The notes under the pieces were generated by a model, which saw only the letters and a program-made list of their open reading frames with translations, searched no databases and was not told the DNA's origin. From assembly GCA_030753015.1 (NCBI GenBank), contig JASMDC010000002.1:1-64000 (forward strand): DNA of 64,000 nucleotides, read 5' to 3'. This DNA comes from Candidatus Undinarchaeales archaeon (GTDB taxonomy: Archaea > SpSt-1190 > JASMDC01). Position 1 is the first letter of the stretch. The number at the start of each line of letters is the position of its first letter. The position numbers were made by a program, and so were the translations under genes. Below, in pieces: positions 40,501-43,089 of the stretch.

Positions 40501-41628
40501 GATGTTCGCGTCGTCCAATGATTTTGAGGTAAGAGCGGTCCCAGTGGGCATACCATTCGAATCGGCATTCCAGATCGAAACGTTCAAGGGAGACTCGCAA
40601 TGCGTGTCATAATGGGTGACCGTGAGACGCACTTTCGTGAGGTTGCCCGTGCGGCCCGGTTTGAAAGCTTGGGCGTACTTGCTGTTCGTGTAGATGTCAA
40701 TACCACCAGCCCCTGCGGGGGGTGTCGTGGACGTGGCGAGGGGATCCTTCTCGGTCACGTCCAGACGAGAGACCTCCCAAGCGCTCGAGGTATCGACGTC
40801 CCCCGGGAGGACCGGGAGACCGGCAGCGATGAATGTACCGCTGGGTTTGCCAGCGGTCACGCTCTGGATCTCGAAAGCGAGGTTGCCGACAGGTGTACCT
40901 GTCTTCTTCACATGGAAGCTCATGCGGGACAGGTCGGCCGTCTCGTCCATGCGGAATATCTGTGAGAACCAGTTGTCCCCGTGCACTGCGACGGTAGTAT
41001 CGGCTGTGGTCTGGCTTGCAGCAACGATGTTCTCACGCGTCTTCTCAAGGTATACCTTGATCGCCATGTCATCGTCGGCTGCAGCACCCCAGTTCCATGA
41101 GGTCCCCAAACCCCTGGTGACCATGTTACCACCACTGTAGGGATCCGTCTCGTCCTGGTAACAGATCATATACTCGGTGCTGATATCGCCCCGGGAGCTG
41201 CGGTAGATGACGATGGCGTACTTAACGTCCTCGCTGACCTCGGCCAGGTCGGAGGAGAAATCGACCTCGACCCATGCCTCAGATCCGGAACATGTATAGT
41301 CGAGGGTGATGGCCGGGAAGTCCGAGTATGTCACGGTCGCCGTGGAAAGGATAGTCTCCGTTGGATAATTGGTCTCCGCGTCCACGCTCCGTATCTGTAC
41401 CGTGAGGTCCTGCCATGAGCCAAGTCCGCTGTTCCTTGCCCCCTTCAAGTAGATCTTGGTGACGTTACCCGTGATGGTCGGTGTGAATAGCATAGATCGA
41501 TCGTTCCTCTTGTCCACACCAATGGCGGCATCGGCCGATGTCTGCTGGACGTCGAGCTGTTCGGCGCTAACAAGGCAGAACACGAGCCCAAGGACGAGGA
41601 GAGCGCTGAGGACTAGTCGGTCCGTCAT
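16585..41628 (-). CDS. giant repeat-containing surface protein, 8,347 aa
   Basis: One open frame of 25,044 nt with no interruption. Order: signal peptide (1-22); two or three jelly-roll-like domains (about 23-520); roughly 6,700 residues of tandem 75-95-residue beta-type domains (about 530-7,250); a Ser/Gly/Thr linker and a CARDB-like domain (about 7,450-7,620); CGDGxC repeats (about 7,620-7,890); a Gly/Thr linker and a further beta domain; more CGDGxC repeats; one membrane helix (about 8,200-8,219); and a cytoplasmic tail of about 128 charged helical residues. The repeats are rich in Thr, Ser, Asp and Gly and usually carry one cysteine pair per domain. The signal peptide plus a C-terminal anchor predict a cell-surface filament or adhesin. 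The ATG has GGAAGGGAGGGAT just upstream, inside the end of the PIN gene. No enzymatic motif seen. Confidence 0.93.
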   Translation of the reverse strand: MTDRLVLSALLVLGLVFCLVSAEQLDVQQTSADAAIGVDKRNDRSMLFTPTITGNVTKIYLKGARNSGLGSWQDLTVQIRSVDAETNYPTETILSTATVTYSDFPAITLDYTCSGSEAWVEVDFSSDLAEVSEDVKYAIVIYRSSRGDISTEYMICYQDETDPYSGGNMVTRGLGTSWNWGAAADDDMAIKVYLEKTRENIVAASQTTADTTVAVHGDNWFSQIFRMDETADLSRMSFHVKKTGTPVGNLAFEIQSVTAGKPSGTFIAAGLPVLPGDVDTSSAWEVSRLDVTEKDPLATSTTPPAGAGGIDIYTNSKYAQAFKPGRTGNLTKVRLTVTHYDTHCESPLNVSIWNADSNGMPTGTALTSKSLDDANIGDYSASAFTEVDFEFDTPTVVRAGHLYAIVLEADSCDSSHEYRWHSACGFSDTTCYTRGDKSRDTGSGWGQDSFTDKQNPHFIVYIGNNLTQLSTGVDYALMAYSPVSADADNSYLISKADSNAYSDGTYVGSTDGGSAWTADSAKDMTFRIYRQFLLVPQDDTIQGELPTTLEGSTSSNDAVCIFSSAADTPCNSTATSKCHSDAIGYVTEPAENGSGNDYSVTIDESSNGIYHIYYCDGGTEALHIIETHTSKEANTVTVNVAAVKGEAHSELETAGVVDVFDDLAATAQVDTATQSITSSGGDDYTAYFRSNATDGKYYLRTTSTVSTKVYVGYVFFSSGNGTTTTVDLDILTYGQVPTAITTSGSVWMDDEADETDDTLYRGAITNTGSGYKYRFYHDGTTPMYLKADTDATHTSPVLEEQKTVSSDTEWNVAVLTGNVPTSLVGDTIEVHTGTGDACGASVVNSATVVSGGSYGTYSVYLLPDASARYLYACESSTKVYYGSATIDDAGESVSFSIQGIHGDIHNDLATTSNYIAACSDLGGSALNTVNTNAQTYDGGSTYVYFQSTGTPDLVITSSSGSCAQANVVAAILDVTLDTSDYVNELQPNVKYTGDLTGTFGAGTVLVTATTNSGTGCSMTPWIAKGTVDTNVNEDTDDYRVYVQSGTSVYISFCKSSGPNAKLLMTTKSPSAGGDVNLEVGEVSGDLHADLDSASLYMLVCDDVGGNLISSFTRTAADYDDTLAQYFETTATSTPDFLISTSSSSCAATNIRSVKRNAAVEGDLTHTFTVATKVYGDVPSALASGKLLAFTSTGKGCTDTTDLAARNTTVSSVTVDNDVSVHLTASSTYYLVWCTSGDAKVLEYQITPSSDTSVDAASFGGDAHADLATGSYHGVACTDIGGTALSSEDVTGTQYDSSTKVYYADTGGTPDLIISTSAGSCAAANLVAASLDVSAPASFVSTFNPDTKVYGEVPAALASKTVKVYASNLDCSSAATVARGTLPADPVGGSNDAAVYMQSGGTTYYVNYCDGTTTLLERTEQHGSSGAYTLHVGRITGNLHDSLTSGDYIVVCSDIDGSALNSESVTVGTYDISGAQYYEATGTPDFFISSGSATDCTEANMVTSVHDVTIDTSDYLNGFHPDIKVSGDVPSTLGSGYIKAFTGEPYACGSSGYWGKGAIAASVAGSGDYDLFLESGRSYYFTVCTSSNSYSLRRQKDLSSVADVDFDVGIFSATLHSDIANSTYHITMCDNVAGSALSSKDVDGGAINTSPVYYDATPTIAGTPDLVVGRSAASCAATNVVAAAIDNNIDTSDYANSVTIQAKFSGEVPASMGGKTIQVFNSTQNCGATNDLVTYNTLHSNPTGISNDMMVYLQNGTGNNYHVAFCDSTTKLYNRAADDPSGNSTFSIAEFTGTAHAELANASYHVVACNGIGGSALSTRDVTGTQYNAGTRVYFESIATPEVIISTSALSCAATNLKAAKLDVTVPATLSASFSPGMKLYGEVPGSLASKTIKVFTSDLGCSGTALVAQHTLHASPLGITNDTVLYVEQGGTTYHVAFCDGSTNLLRRTRSEGSAGYSALHVAKVTGSLHADLAGAAYKVVACSDVGGSLLSSESVSTSTFNGGGALYFESTSGTPDVVITSSTDCTASVLVAASLDTTPSSSDYAVTFSPTAKMHGEVPASLAEKTVRVFTSDAGCLSDATKARQTLPSSVTGSDDLAVYVVQGPTYYMTLCDGSTKRLVRTKAVSSTDVTFSVGGVNTSATGKVHTDLEDSSHYIVACDAISGNLLSSESVTGAAFDSGYQYYEVSADDSSVVLAVSSSASSCATTGLSAARTESDMDRGEEVTFDPEAKGSGDIPNDNPTVRVFLTDPGTGACDASGQLYASSDTSTDSSQTNADYSIYGQNGITYYVVFCDGTSRALETSTSSIGTADIDVGRLQGEVHADLRSGDDAISVHSANDCASMVSSETINPTAGTPDYRIWFEDTTGGTYYVRTVVDSTYTQCGHAFTLTSQAKVQNTEGKVSGTVPSGVLRAGLDYDSNGDDAWTTSFSSSAYRLYGDSADTSVLVHAYEDTGGSTEVLERTRNINSGDKTFDVAKVTAGEALHDDLDDADDHLVVCTLPGGSVLASEDITGTSYEGGNTLYFDATSQTTVYFGSSSASLDCTGSTLLTATKQTSVSAGGHYRYIPKYKLTGDVPTGVDRALLFSAIGKGCSDVDGDMAGYDGTLVEGQSDNDYDLYVNKTDGSTFRLVFCNGGTRRLQSVAQSSISAAVDVDVARVASGGASKVHDDLNSQFIVACTAPDGVVLTSESVTGTSYEGGSTYQYFEVTQSTAYFVVSGSASSCSATGLSAGIKLSVAGGSDYTFAPEAKGAGDIPEGNPSVRMFVDDPGTGACGGSQIYVSSDSTTDSSQINADYAVYGQNGATYYVVFCNGTTKALETSTTSIGTADIDVGRLHGEVHADLRTGSNDVIEVHNTIGCASAVSSETVNPTSAAPDYYIWFEDTGSPFYVRTSVDSGQYVQCGHAFTLTAQASTQDLETLAAGTMPSGVLRVGLDYDSNGDDTWTTTFQSSAFKLFGDNADSAVLVHAYEDTGGSTEVLERTRDLTAGDRTFDVARITTPQNIHDDLDDTSDYVVACSAPGGSALVSESINGATFEGGSGNGDVLYVDVTGISDMYLAITSSSLSCTGTNIITATKQSSLSGGSGYAYTPLYKVTGDVPSGPTYAKLFAAASKGCTDVDADLRGYDGSMTTAQTANDYDLYVNKTDSSTFYAVFCDGSNNRLFEASGRTVSGATTIHLGKVAGETHTDLEDSGTADNVEVFSDSSCTSEVSRHDIQPAASGGDDYTVYFETTVSTFYLKATKDAGANAQCGLGFTLTSQAAAVQLNTKASGTVPSTVTSVGIDYGKTGSDDLVSKGSLSGSYALYGDSVQTSLDVHVYDSGGEVLESPKSLAIDFVLDVAKVKSSGPIHGDLADGNHYALACKSPGSTKLNSKVVSGLNFNDGDTDLYFEKDGSQVFFTISTASDGCQVTAINSTTPQSSVTGGTTYYYTPSRRFSGKIPLGPTHVRLFSTSGQSCTTGGLNFRGYDGGVSHGTSSDYTLYTNETTSETFYVLFCDWSNTLLLESAGKSVPDDLALSLARVGGTVHSDLTSKNIVACSAIGDSGTRISSASVSGTQFNGGTYQYYEPSGSSVYFAVSSSSSSCASSDLSAAVSTTVAAGDTDTFTATDKATGDITANNPTVRMFIGNPDTSACQSSGQSYVSSDTSTDSSQSNADYAVYGHDGQSYYMVFCEGSTVLYESALITDVATADIDIARVHTSGVNKVHADIKGSTSVVICSAVGDSGASISTTELAASSYDNGGTSYMYFEVPGSGDVYFALSTSGTSCASSNLRAGIKRSVTPGATVTFDPTGKLKGDIPSDDPSVRVFTEDPGSSACLASGQDYIAADTSTDYTQSDADYAVYGQDGDTYYIVYCDGTSKGVQTSVSTLAQAGTDLDVGKVSGNAHSSLETPGDGNDRVDVYSDSTCTTKVSSETVQPNDGNNPDYSVLFMDTTGGTYYIKTTVVASGKTYDACGTPFTLTSQTKTDHHLTARVSGTVPIDVPHIGLDYDDNGDETYTTTLQDQVYMLFGDAADTQVRVHAYEDINGTTEVLERIKSLAGGTVGFDVAKVRALEAAIHDDLDDSGDHVVVCTAPGGSTLVSEDITGTAFEGVSGDILYFDATSLSEAYLTISSGALDCSATNLATATRLASPTGGSGYQFTPLYKVTGDIPAGISYVKLFSSVSQACTAASTTLRGYDGALLTGQSANDYDLYVNKTEGTTLYAVFCDASNVRLFEASSRTVSGNLALHIGKISGEAHSDLENAGTADNVEVFTGATCTSEVSRHDTQPTENGSGVDYTVWFESTGASPFYVKVTKDTGANVQCGHSVSLTSQAATVPLHGKVAGSVQTDVLKMGLDHDRDGTDEVRTSSTLSGAYAIYGDGSDSQVDVHAYLTGDVEALERLNDLTSAVTFNIARLTAETHTHLDDDGSILVYATSTCTEARSASTDASDSGGADVTVYFDSTGASTFYLKAATSTNSTCGNAISPDGNREATADLTGAITGTVHTDITVVSVDLDEGGGAEGSTSVVSGGYALYTNGSDTSLTVSFNTTGGTVLSRTGKNLSGAAGKNLDVDAGRLTGDVHTDLRTGGNDVVEVYDDSTCASKVSSATVNPTAATPDYTIYFEDTGSNFYIKTSVDSTYVQCGHLFTLTSQAKVVDLTARVAGTVPGAINRIGLDQSRNGNDEAWTTTFSSGGYKLFGDAADASVDVHAYEDTSGATEVLERTRALTALDVAFDIVSIAAGGALHDDLDDASDHVVACSLPGGAALTSEDITGTAYEGGDTLYVDTTDVTDIYLTVTGSSYSCASSDLVTVTKQSSVTAGGTYGYRPLYKVTGDIPSSIDGTRLFTANGKACSDVDGTFAGYDSVIDSGQSANDYDLYVNATNSATFYVVYCTGSTRILESTSRSSISGNVAISVARISSGGSDKVSNDLNSANVLVCTAPGGTRISSEAVTGSSFDGGSTYQYFETSDGTVYAVLSGTTTSCASSDLQAGTKLTSITGGGSYTFSPSVFQSGDIPNDNPTVRLFIDDPGSGACGGSQAYVASDTSTDSGQSGLDYKVYGQDGETYYMVFCNGTDRVLEVSTSSLAAADIDVGRLQGEVHADLRTGSNDVIEVHDASSCGSAVSTETVNPAAGTPDYLVWFKDTGGPFYIRSSVDSTYVQCGHQFTLSAQAKVQDLETRIAGTVHADVLRMGLDYTTDGDDTWTTTFSSGAYKLFGDAADASVQVHAFTDTSGSTEVLERGKALTTDVTLNVGRLTGDTHGDLETGGNDIIEVHDASTCASGVSSATVNPSDAASPDYTIFFEDADGTLYIKTSVDGTYTQCGHAFTTTSRAKVQALTARVEGSVHSDVLRMGLDYAADADDTWTTSFSSGAYKLFGDATDTSVQIHAFTDTSGSTEVLERGKSLASDVTFNVGRLTGDTHGDLETGANDVIEVHDASTCTSAVSSATVNPSDGASPDYTIFFEDADGTLYIKTSVDGTYTQCGHAFTTTSRTKAQPLTAKVAGTVHADVLRIGLDYSTDGDDSWTTTFSSGAYRLFGDVADTSVLVHAYSDTSGSTEVLERGKSLASDVTFNVGRLTGDAHSDLETGGNDVVEVHDTSTCVSTVSSATVNPSDAASPDYTIFFEDAGGTLYVKTSMDGTYVQCGHAFTTTSRAGLQPLTAEISGTVPSDIKRIGLDYATDGDDVWTTTFSSSAYKLFGDATDTSVLAHAYEDTGGATEVLERSKSLAGVDVVFDISLVRALEDAIHADLDDTAHHIVACSVPGGSALVSEDITGQAFEGVTIGDRLYIDMSGISQLYLGVSTAALDCTATKLNTTTLLTGLQAGNSYQYTPLHKVTGDIPAGVSYVKLFATAGQACTAAGTTLRGYDGLPDASPSANDYDLYVNRTEGQDVYVVFCDGSDARLFESTAKSGITGDLAVHLGKVSGETHSDLEDTGTADNVEVFTENSCTTEVSRHDVQPTASAGTDYTVWFESPGPSAFDLKSTKDAVVTQCGPGFTLSSQAATVELDGKASGTVHSDITRVGLDYAKDGTDNLWTTSTLSGSYAVYGDANYSPLYVHAYITGNVEVLEREKSITSDAVMNIARIASGGSGSVHDDLDSAKVIVCTAPDGSVLSTRDVAGSQYDAGSAHQYFEVTQATAFALVSSSTTSCTSADLRAGIKLTSLAGGQGLTFSPAVKGSGDLPADEPTVRVFLDDPGTGACGSGQAYLSSDTDTDPSQSDADYDVYGQNGVTYYLVFCNGTDRVLERSTSSLGSADIDVGRLQGEVHADLRNGGNDLIEVHTATACASAASTETVNPSLSTGPDYIIWFEDSGSTLYVKTSVDSATYVQCGHAFTTTAQAKVQDLETRVAGTVHADVKRMGLDYDSDGDDTWTTTLPSSLYRLYGDKIDVSVLTHAYEDTSGSTEVLKRTKALNAGDVVLDISRITGAVHTDLGGSQDKVRVYADGDCTQELSSDTSSYHYSSGTYRTFFEHTTTSGYYYLDARDADTGNVTRGLRVAASSIPASNVDLNVRLSGVVPDAVRTVAVDLANDGVTASGGDPWAVLVKGAYRLYGPADTTSQVRMWAESSPQSTAPLLQRARNLSADAILNVTTITGAVHGELTNSTDVVKVHASSAYDSELTNGTGSYHVSSSAYTVYLEDVHASGHYYLDVLDANSNNRTRGIRVAVDGTNDGAEATGVDLDVRLAGVVPAAFPSVALDLAKDGFTQTSGDPWTPDAKSSYVIFFGGDTDAYVLLYTTATPPGGTPPQLARSITKDTTFNVTTLTGTLHTDLVSSASDETLAVYGGDDYMNRLSAGKDTVQMAGSAYTVYFDDVHTTGNYYYLQVNDSKGNVTRGSRFVPDGALDGLEKSGLAITARLFGVVPPDVKTVSVDLAGDGTGPGDAYVNITDTTAPMTYAVYLPGTAWSVVHAHTGGHTSAPVLNRTRALPANSNVELNVTRVTGKMHADLIHANDTITAWGDANYTVEYTNGTTSYVPVNGTTPTYSTYLEDVLASGYYYLQVYEGTTKDATKGLRVVPDGVVDGIEKEDFDITVRIKGTVPDDVTLIETNTSSSSGDPYVANVSRSYHAYIPASQDNSTIFFINSSKLKEGKALAIIHNTTKVLDRDQSVSLALIHGEAHPLLETGNTKAFLSLKADCSERLSTSKETTISDRTTRSDVELFYEFETTPVYVCINAPVTGGTLSIIRRANITEGEIMWQNFDVFVNGTVLDEIVNGTVLAGLDLADSWDKDTADASSWETKVNLIGTTFRTFLDGNDTEHRVKVLRADGRPRILLRSGAAQNIEVVENTTSFTSTRLATDEPTLNWTKRFHLFNHGSANVSMNLTYAPDQTSKDAAAVSQGSRTTTTLHYNYTTPTPRIDSTTRTVKIKADRSGEIWEQYHDLVFLNSQEFTTKYLTGIIMQVWNDHRTSYVTDVWERNTTATSGETSIKENTVYALRMVPHEYKDEYAYIEWKAPTIREYPSMRYHVKGDAPYPGSVGMGGSSSGSTSTGGATPSGSTTTSSGGGTVGGYTMDATFDITCNGGSVLSLPSGTSATLTCNFTELEGSVEALDVDVSVSGTGVRPDPLSFSLPALSHWIYKDEAQTLKDHVEYSRLKDITLATDSVCATTDVQIQVRGVFEREDEKSFVNDTTVTVRLLRDEDTCPICGDDLCEGGEDSTTCPGDCPLDLSSCGDGTCTGDENFINCPSDCTVCGDGQCTGAETSATCCTDCACPAGTSCDPSQLLCLSDTVCGDGTCEDGEDLAGCAADCSVCGDAQCTGDETTATCCTDCGCPDGFACDLICLPVSICGDGTCDIDETTASCAADCAVCGDGECSGDEDQASCCADCGCPGEGVCNPVLAICQTTTCGDGTCEAGEILTCPTDCTTCGDGTCSPGETCCTDCGCFGDEECDTITQQCIIVEEEISRSFDYDEEYEEDVGTGTGTGDVSGTGTGTGDVSGTGTGTGTESPTATRRKEERKRTVAGIATLVTRSKMATSGTSGGKTISSIVAAKQVQSMVDRSIEASREVKVKRDLNVKKTNEGFRSTVGIKLRNDGNETKKGVRIVETIDKSIAGDVSQLVFDPPPDFILKDDPILGWYVDLEPGEEVVIEYKVAKDLSKVNASVFSQPVILVEETDCGDGVCGSGEDLLTCPADCTCGNNQCDAGEDSSTCCSDCSCGDGLLCTADVCVAEGVCGDGICGEGEDQSSCCTDCGCPFDSLCSDGACRTVETASGLGSPLLVGALMILMVVTIGMSALSMRGRRAVIEEGVTVAVARPELVTKPVEPVEERPPTFNELAERAAASALTFREEIKELGHLKEKEAALIAEVVGVEPTPVPVPRTSLPILERLEEDKLAAILEVLDRIEEIEGKNEKGKTEAEKDNGKP
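16970..17035 (-). other. C-terminal membrane helix of the giant protein
   Basis: PLLVGALMILMVVTIGMSAL, followed by basic RGRR, a stop-transfer signal. The remaining 128 or so residues to the C-terminus are charged and helical (EEIKELGHLKEKEAALIAEV), so a cytoplasmic coiled-coil tail is likely. Confidence 0.85.
17080..18770 (-). repeat. CGDGxC cysteine-rich repeats of the giant protein
   Basis: Some ten or more short units of the form C-G-D-G-x-C-x-x-x-E, a spacer, then C-x-x-(D)-C, in two clusters (about 17,980-18,770 and 17,080-17,350). A Gly/Thr/Asp linker (about 17,840-17,940) and a globular domain separate the clusters. The Asp/Gly/Glu/Cys pattern suggests small calcium- or disulphide-stabilised modules close to the membrane. 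The same pattern is common in archaeal and bacterial surface proteins. Confidence 0.8.
19140..19265 (-). other. Ser/Gly/Thr linker of the giant protein
   Basis: Codes for a low-complexity run of Gly, Ser and Thr (GMGGSSSGSTSTGG type), probably flexible and glycosylated, between the tandem array and the membrane-proximal domains. Confidence 0.75.
24500..26430 (-). repeat. near-identical 483-nt tandem units (161 codons each)
   Basis: The anchor TGAAGGCGTGACCGCA occurs at 24,741, 25,224 and 25,707, exactly 483 nt apart, and a diverged form is at 26,190, again 483 nt on. Each unit codes for two domains (SxxTVNPSDxASPDYTI..., then GLDYxxDxDDxWTT...STEVLERGKSL). High similarity over several units points to recent in-frame duplication or gene conversion. 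Confidence 0.88.
31574..34676 (-). repeat. 1,551-nt higher-order repeat pair
   Basis: The anchor AGCCGGCC(C/T)ACATCGATATCGG lies at 34,676 and 33,125, 1,551 nt (517 codons) apart. Between them the same ordered set of domain types is passed once (GRLxGEVHADLR, DDLDD, HDDLNS), showing block duplication of several domains at a time. Confidence 0.7.
40040..41560 (-). other. N-terminal jelly-roll-like domains of the giant protein
   Basis: Successive domains with the pattern of choice-of-anchor/lectin-like sandwiches: ITGNVTKIYLKGARNSG with AIVIYRSSRGDIS; FRMDETADLSRMSFHVKKTG; and FKPGRTGNLTKVRLTVTHYD with YAIVLEADSCDSSHEYRW. They precede the tandem array and would sit farthest from the membrane, a logical place for ligand binding. 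Confidence 0.55.
41563..41628 (-). other. signal peptide of the giant protein
   Basis: MTDR, then a 15-residue hydrophobic core (LVLSALLVLGLVFCL) and VSA before the mature N-terminus EQLDVQQ. A typical Sec signal with probable cleavage after SA; the Cys is not in a lipobox. Confidence 0.85.
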
Positions 41629-41630
41629 GG

Positions 41631-42224
41631 TTATCCCTCCCTTCCGACGCGGGCCAGAAGCTCGGACTTACGGTCGAAGAACTCGGCGATGAACATATCC
41701 CTTGGGAAGGTCCAGTCCCAGTCCAGTGGATTCTGCGCGGGGATGATCCCCAGCACATTGAACCGCTCGGGCTCGGTAGTCCAGATCACGTCGATATTGT
41801 TCTCGCGGGCTGTCACGGCAAGGATGCAGTCCTGGATGGCCGATCCGATCAGTCCCTTCTCCTTGGCGATGTAGAGCGCCTTCATAATCGTCATCTGCGA
41901 GGGGGCGACGAGGGTGAGGGTCTGGCTCTTCCATAGGGCCTCGATCCGCTCGTACACCGCGTCCGTGGGGGCAGCGACCTCCATGAGTCGGGGATCGGTG
42001 AGCGCGGCGTAGAACTCGGCGAGGCTCTGGGTGGACACGTAGCCATTGATAAGACCTTGGAGCACGGAGATGGTGATGGCCAGGCTCTTGTTGTAGTGGG
42101 GCGTGTCGGCCATCTCTGAGTACACCCAGATGCCCGTATCGATGAGCACCTTCTTGTCGGCGAACTCGCACTTGTTCACGGACACGCCGTTCACGCGGAT
42201 GCTACTCGGGTCCGTACAGATCAC
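41631..42224 (-). CDS. PIN-domain protein, VapC-like
   Basis: 197 residues (GTG 42224, overlapping the AbrB gene by 23 nt; a later in-frame GTG is possible). PIN core: VLIDTGIWVYSEMAD with the first catalytic Asp near residue 28, SLAEFYAALTDP with an acidic residue in mid-protein, and GSAIQDCILAVTARENN with the Asp near 130, followed by IWTTEPERFNVL. These fit the acidic metal site of PIN RNases. The C-terminal 40 residues (NPLDWDWTFPRDMFIAEFF) are longer than in most VapC proteins. Downstream, after only 2 nt, starts the giant surface-protein gene, so the three genes appear co-transcribed. Toxin role is by family; regulation of the giant mRNA is an alternative. Confidence 0.75.
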   Translation of the reverse strand: MICTDPSSIRVNGVSVNKCEFADKKVLIDTGIWVYSEMADTPHYNKSLAITISVLQGLINGYVSTQSLAEFYAALTDPRLMEVAAPTDAVYERIEALWKSQTLTLVAPSQMTIMKALYIAKEKGLIGSAIQDCILAVTARENNIDVIWTTEPERFNVLGIIPAQNPLDWDWTFPRDMFIAEFFDRKSELLARVGREG

Positions 42225-42441
42225 CTCGCTTGAACCCCTCTTTCGGTCTTGACGAGAGGGGTGCCTTCAGCACACCCTCGATGTAGGACCGTTCAGGGGT
42301 TGTGTCCCGTACGACGACCGCAGTGAAGGAGGCCTCGCCGGTCACGGTCACCTCTATCTTCATCCCGTCGCGCAATCCGAGCTTTTCCCTGATGTTGCGT
42401 GGGATGTAGAGTTTGCTGTGATGGAAAGTTGCAATAGCCAT
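42202..42441 (-). CDS. AbrB/SpoVT-type DNA-binding protein, VapB-like antitoxin
   Basis: 79 residues. Swapped-hairpin AbrB fold seen as SKLYIPRNIREKLGLRDGMKIEVTV near 8-32, the usual DNA-binding half, followed by a tail (SYIEGVLKAPLSSRPKEGF) that would bind the PIN partner. ATG 42441 begins right at the domain. First gene of the pair; the palindromes just upstream are plausible autoregulatory sites. Confidence 0.8.
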   Translation of the reverse strand: MAIATFHHSKLYIPRNIREKLGLRDGMKIEVTVTGEASFTAVVVRDTTPERSYIEGVLKAPLSSRPKEGFKRGDLYGPE

Positions 42442-42470
42442 CAATCTGCCCCAATAACTATAGTACGTTT

Positions 42471-42520
42471 TGGGTATTAATACTTTACCCAATCGAAAAT
42501 TGGGTAATTTTTAAAGGAAA
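42471..42520. promoter_or_regulatory. vapBC-like operator/promoter with inverted repeats
   Basis: TTACCCAAT-CGAAA-ATTGGGTAA (42,485-42,507) is a perfect 9-bp inverted repeat, and GTATTAATAC (42,474-42,483) is a perfect palindrome that overlaps the best leftward TATA element, about 32-42 nt before ATG 42441. A further leftward TATA (TTTAAAAATT) overlaps the first repeat. Placement on the promoter is what AbrB-type autorepression needs. Confidence 0.6.
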
Positions 42521-42527
42521 AACAAAA

Positions 42528-42638
42528 ATGTCACTTGAAAACAACAGACATCGGTCGAATCTCCATCAAATACCACGGATTACCGCAGTACCCACAAATC
42601 AGGATTCATACACACCCGGCCGCTGGCGTAGGTTTTAA
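42528..42638 (+). CDS. possible 36-aa basic peptide
   Basis: ATG TCA CTT GAA... to TAA codes for MSLENNRHRSNLHQ and a basic C-terminus ending WRRF. It follows a plus-strand TTTTTAAAGG by only 11-20 nt and has no clear ribosome site. It may be a chance frame in the 222-bp spacer between the PIN/AbrB pair and the next gene. Confidence 0.12.
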   Translation: MSLENNRHRSNLHQIPRITAVPTNQDSYTPGRWRRF

Positions 42639-42663
42639 ATGCGTTCACGGCCCCCTATCCAAC

Positions 42664-43089
42664 GTGGTGAAGAGTAGGCTCCGGGCCAGGAACCTCGTCA
42701 AACGTATCAACGTTGGCCACAAGGTGGAGGCGGAGAAGCGCTCGTACCTACCAACCCTCCGCGAGGTCCTCCGGACCCTCCTCGAGGTGAAACGCAAGAT
42801 CCGCGCCACGACCGTGAGGACCATGAACGAGAAGCGCTTGGTGGACCTCATCACCCTTCTTCAGAACCAGGCCGAGAGGCTTGTCCACTTCAAGCACGAT
42901 CCCGATTGTGGCGACGACGTGAACAAAGCGCTCGACCATATCCATACCTGTGTGCGGGACATAACCCTCAAGGACACCTTCCGCGCCGCACGAGAGGTGG
43001 ACCTTGCGATCAAGACTATCGCGGACGCCATCGCCATGCTGGAAATAGCGGAATGGAAGCTCGAATCAACCGCCAACGAGGAACTGTAG
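42664..43089 (+). CDS. all-helical protein, unknown, 141 aa
   Basis: The GTG at 42664 (or the next codon) is chosen because TTTTAAAT at 42633-42640 lies 24-31 nt upstream, the leaderless spacing seen across the window; a longer frame from 42535 lacks that support. The protein is basic at its N-terminus and then almost entirely amphipathic helix (LREVLRTLLEVKRKIRATTV, KALDHIHTCVRDI, AIKTIADAIAMLEIAEWKLE). No domain recognised. Its last 37 nt overlap the start of the radical SAM gene, so the two are translationally linked and may act together. Confidence 0.6.
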   Translation: MVKSRLRARNLVKRINVGHKVEAEKRSYLPTLREVLRTLLEVKRKIRATTVRTMNEKRLVDLITLLQNQAERLVHFKHDPDCGDDVNKALDHIHTCVRDITLKDTFRAAREVDLAIKTIADAIAMLEIAEWKLESTANEEL

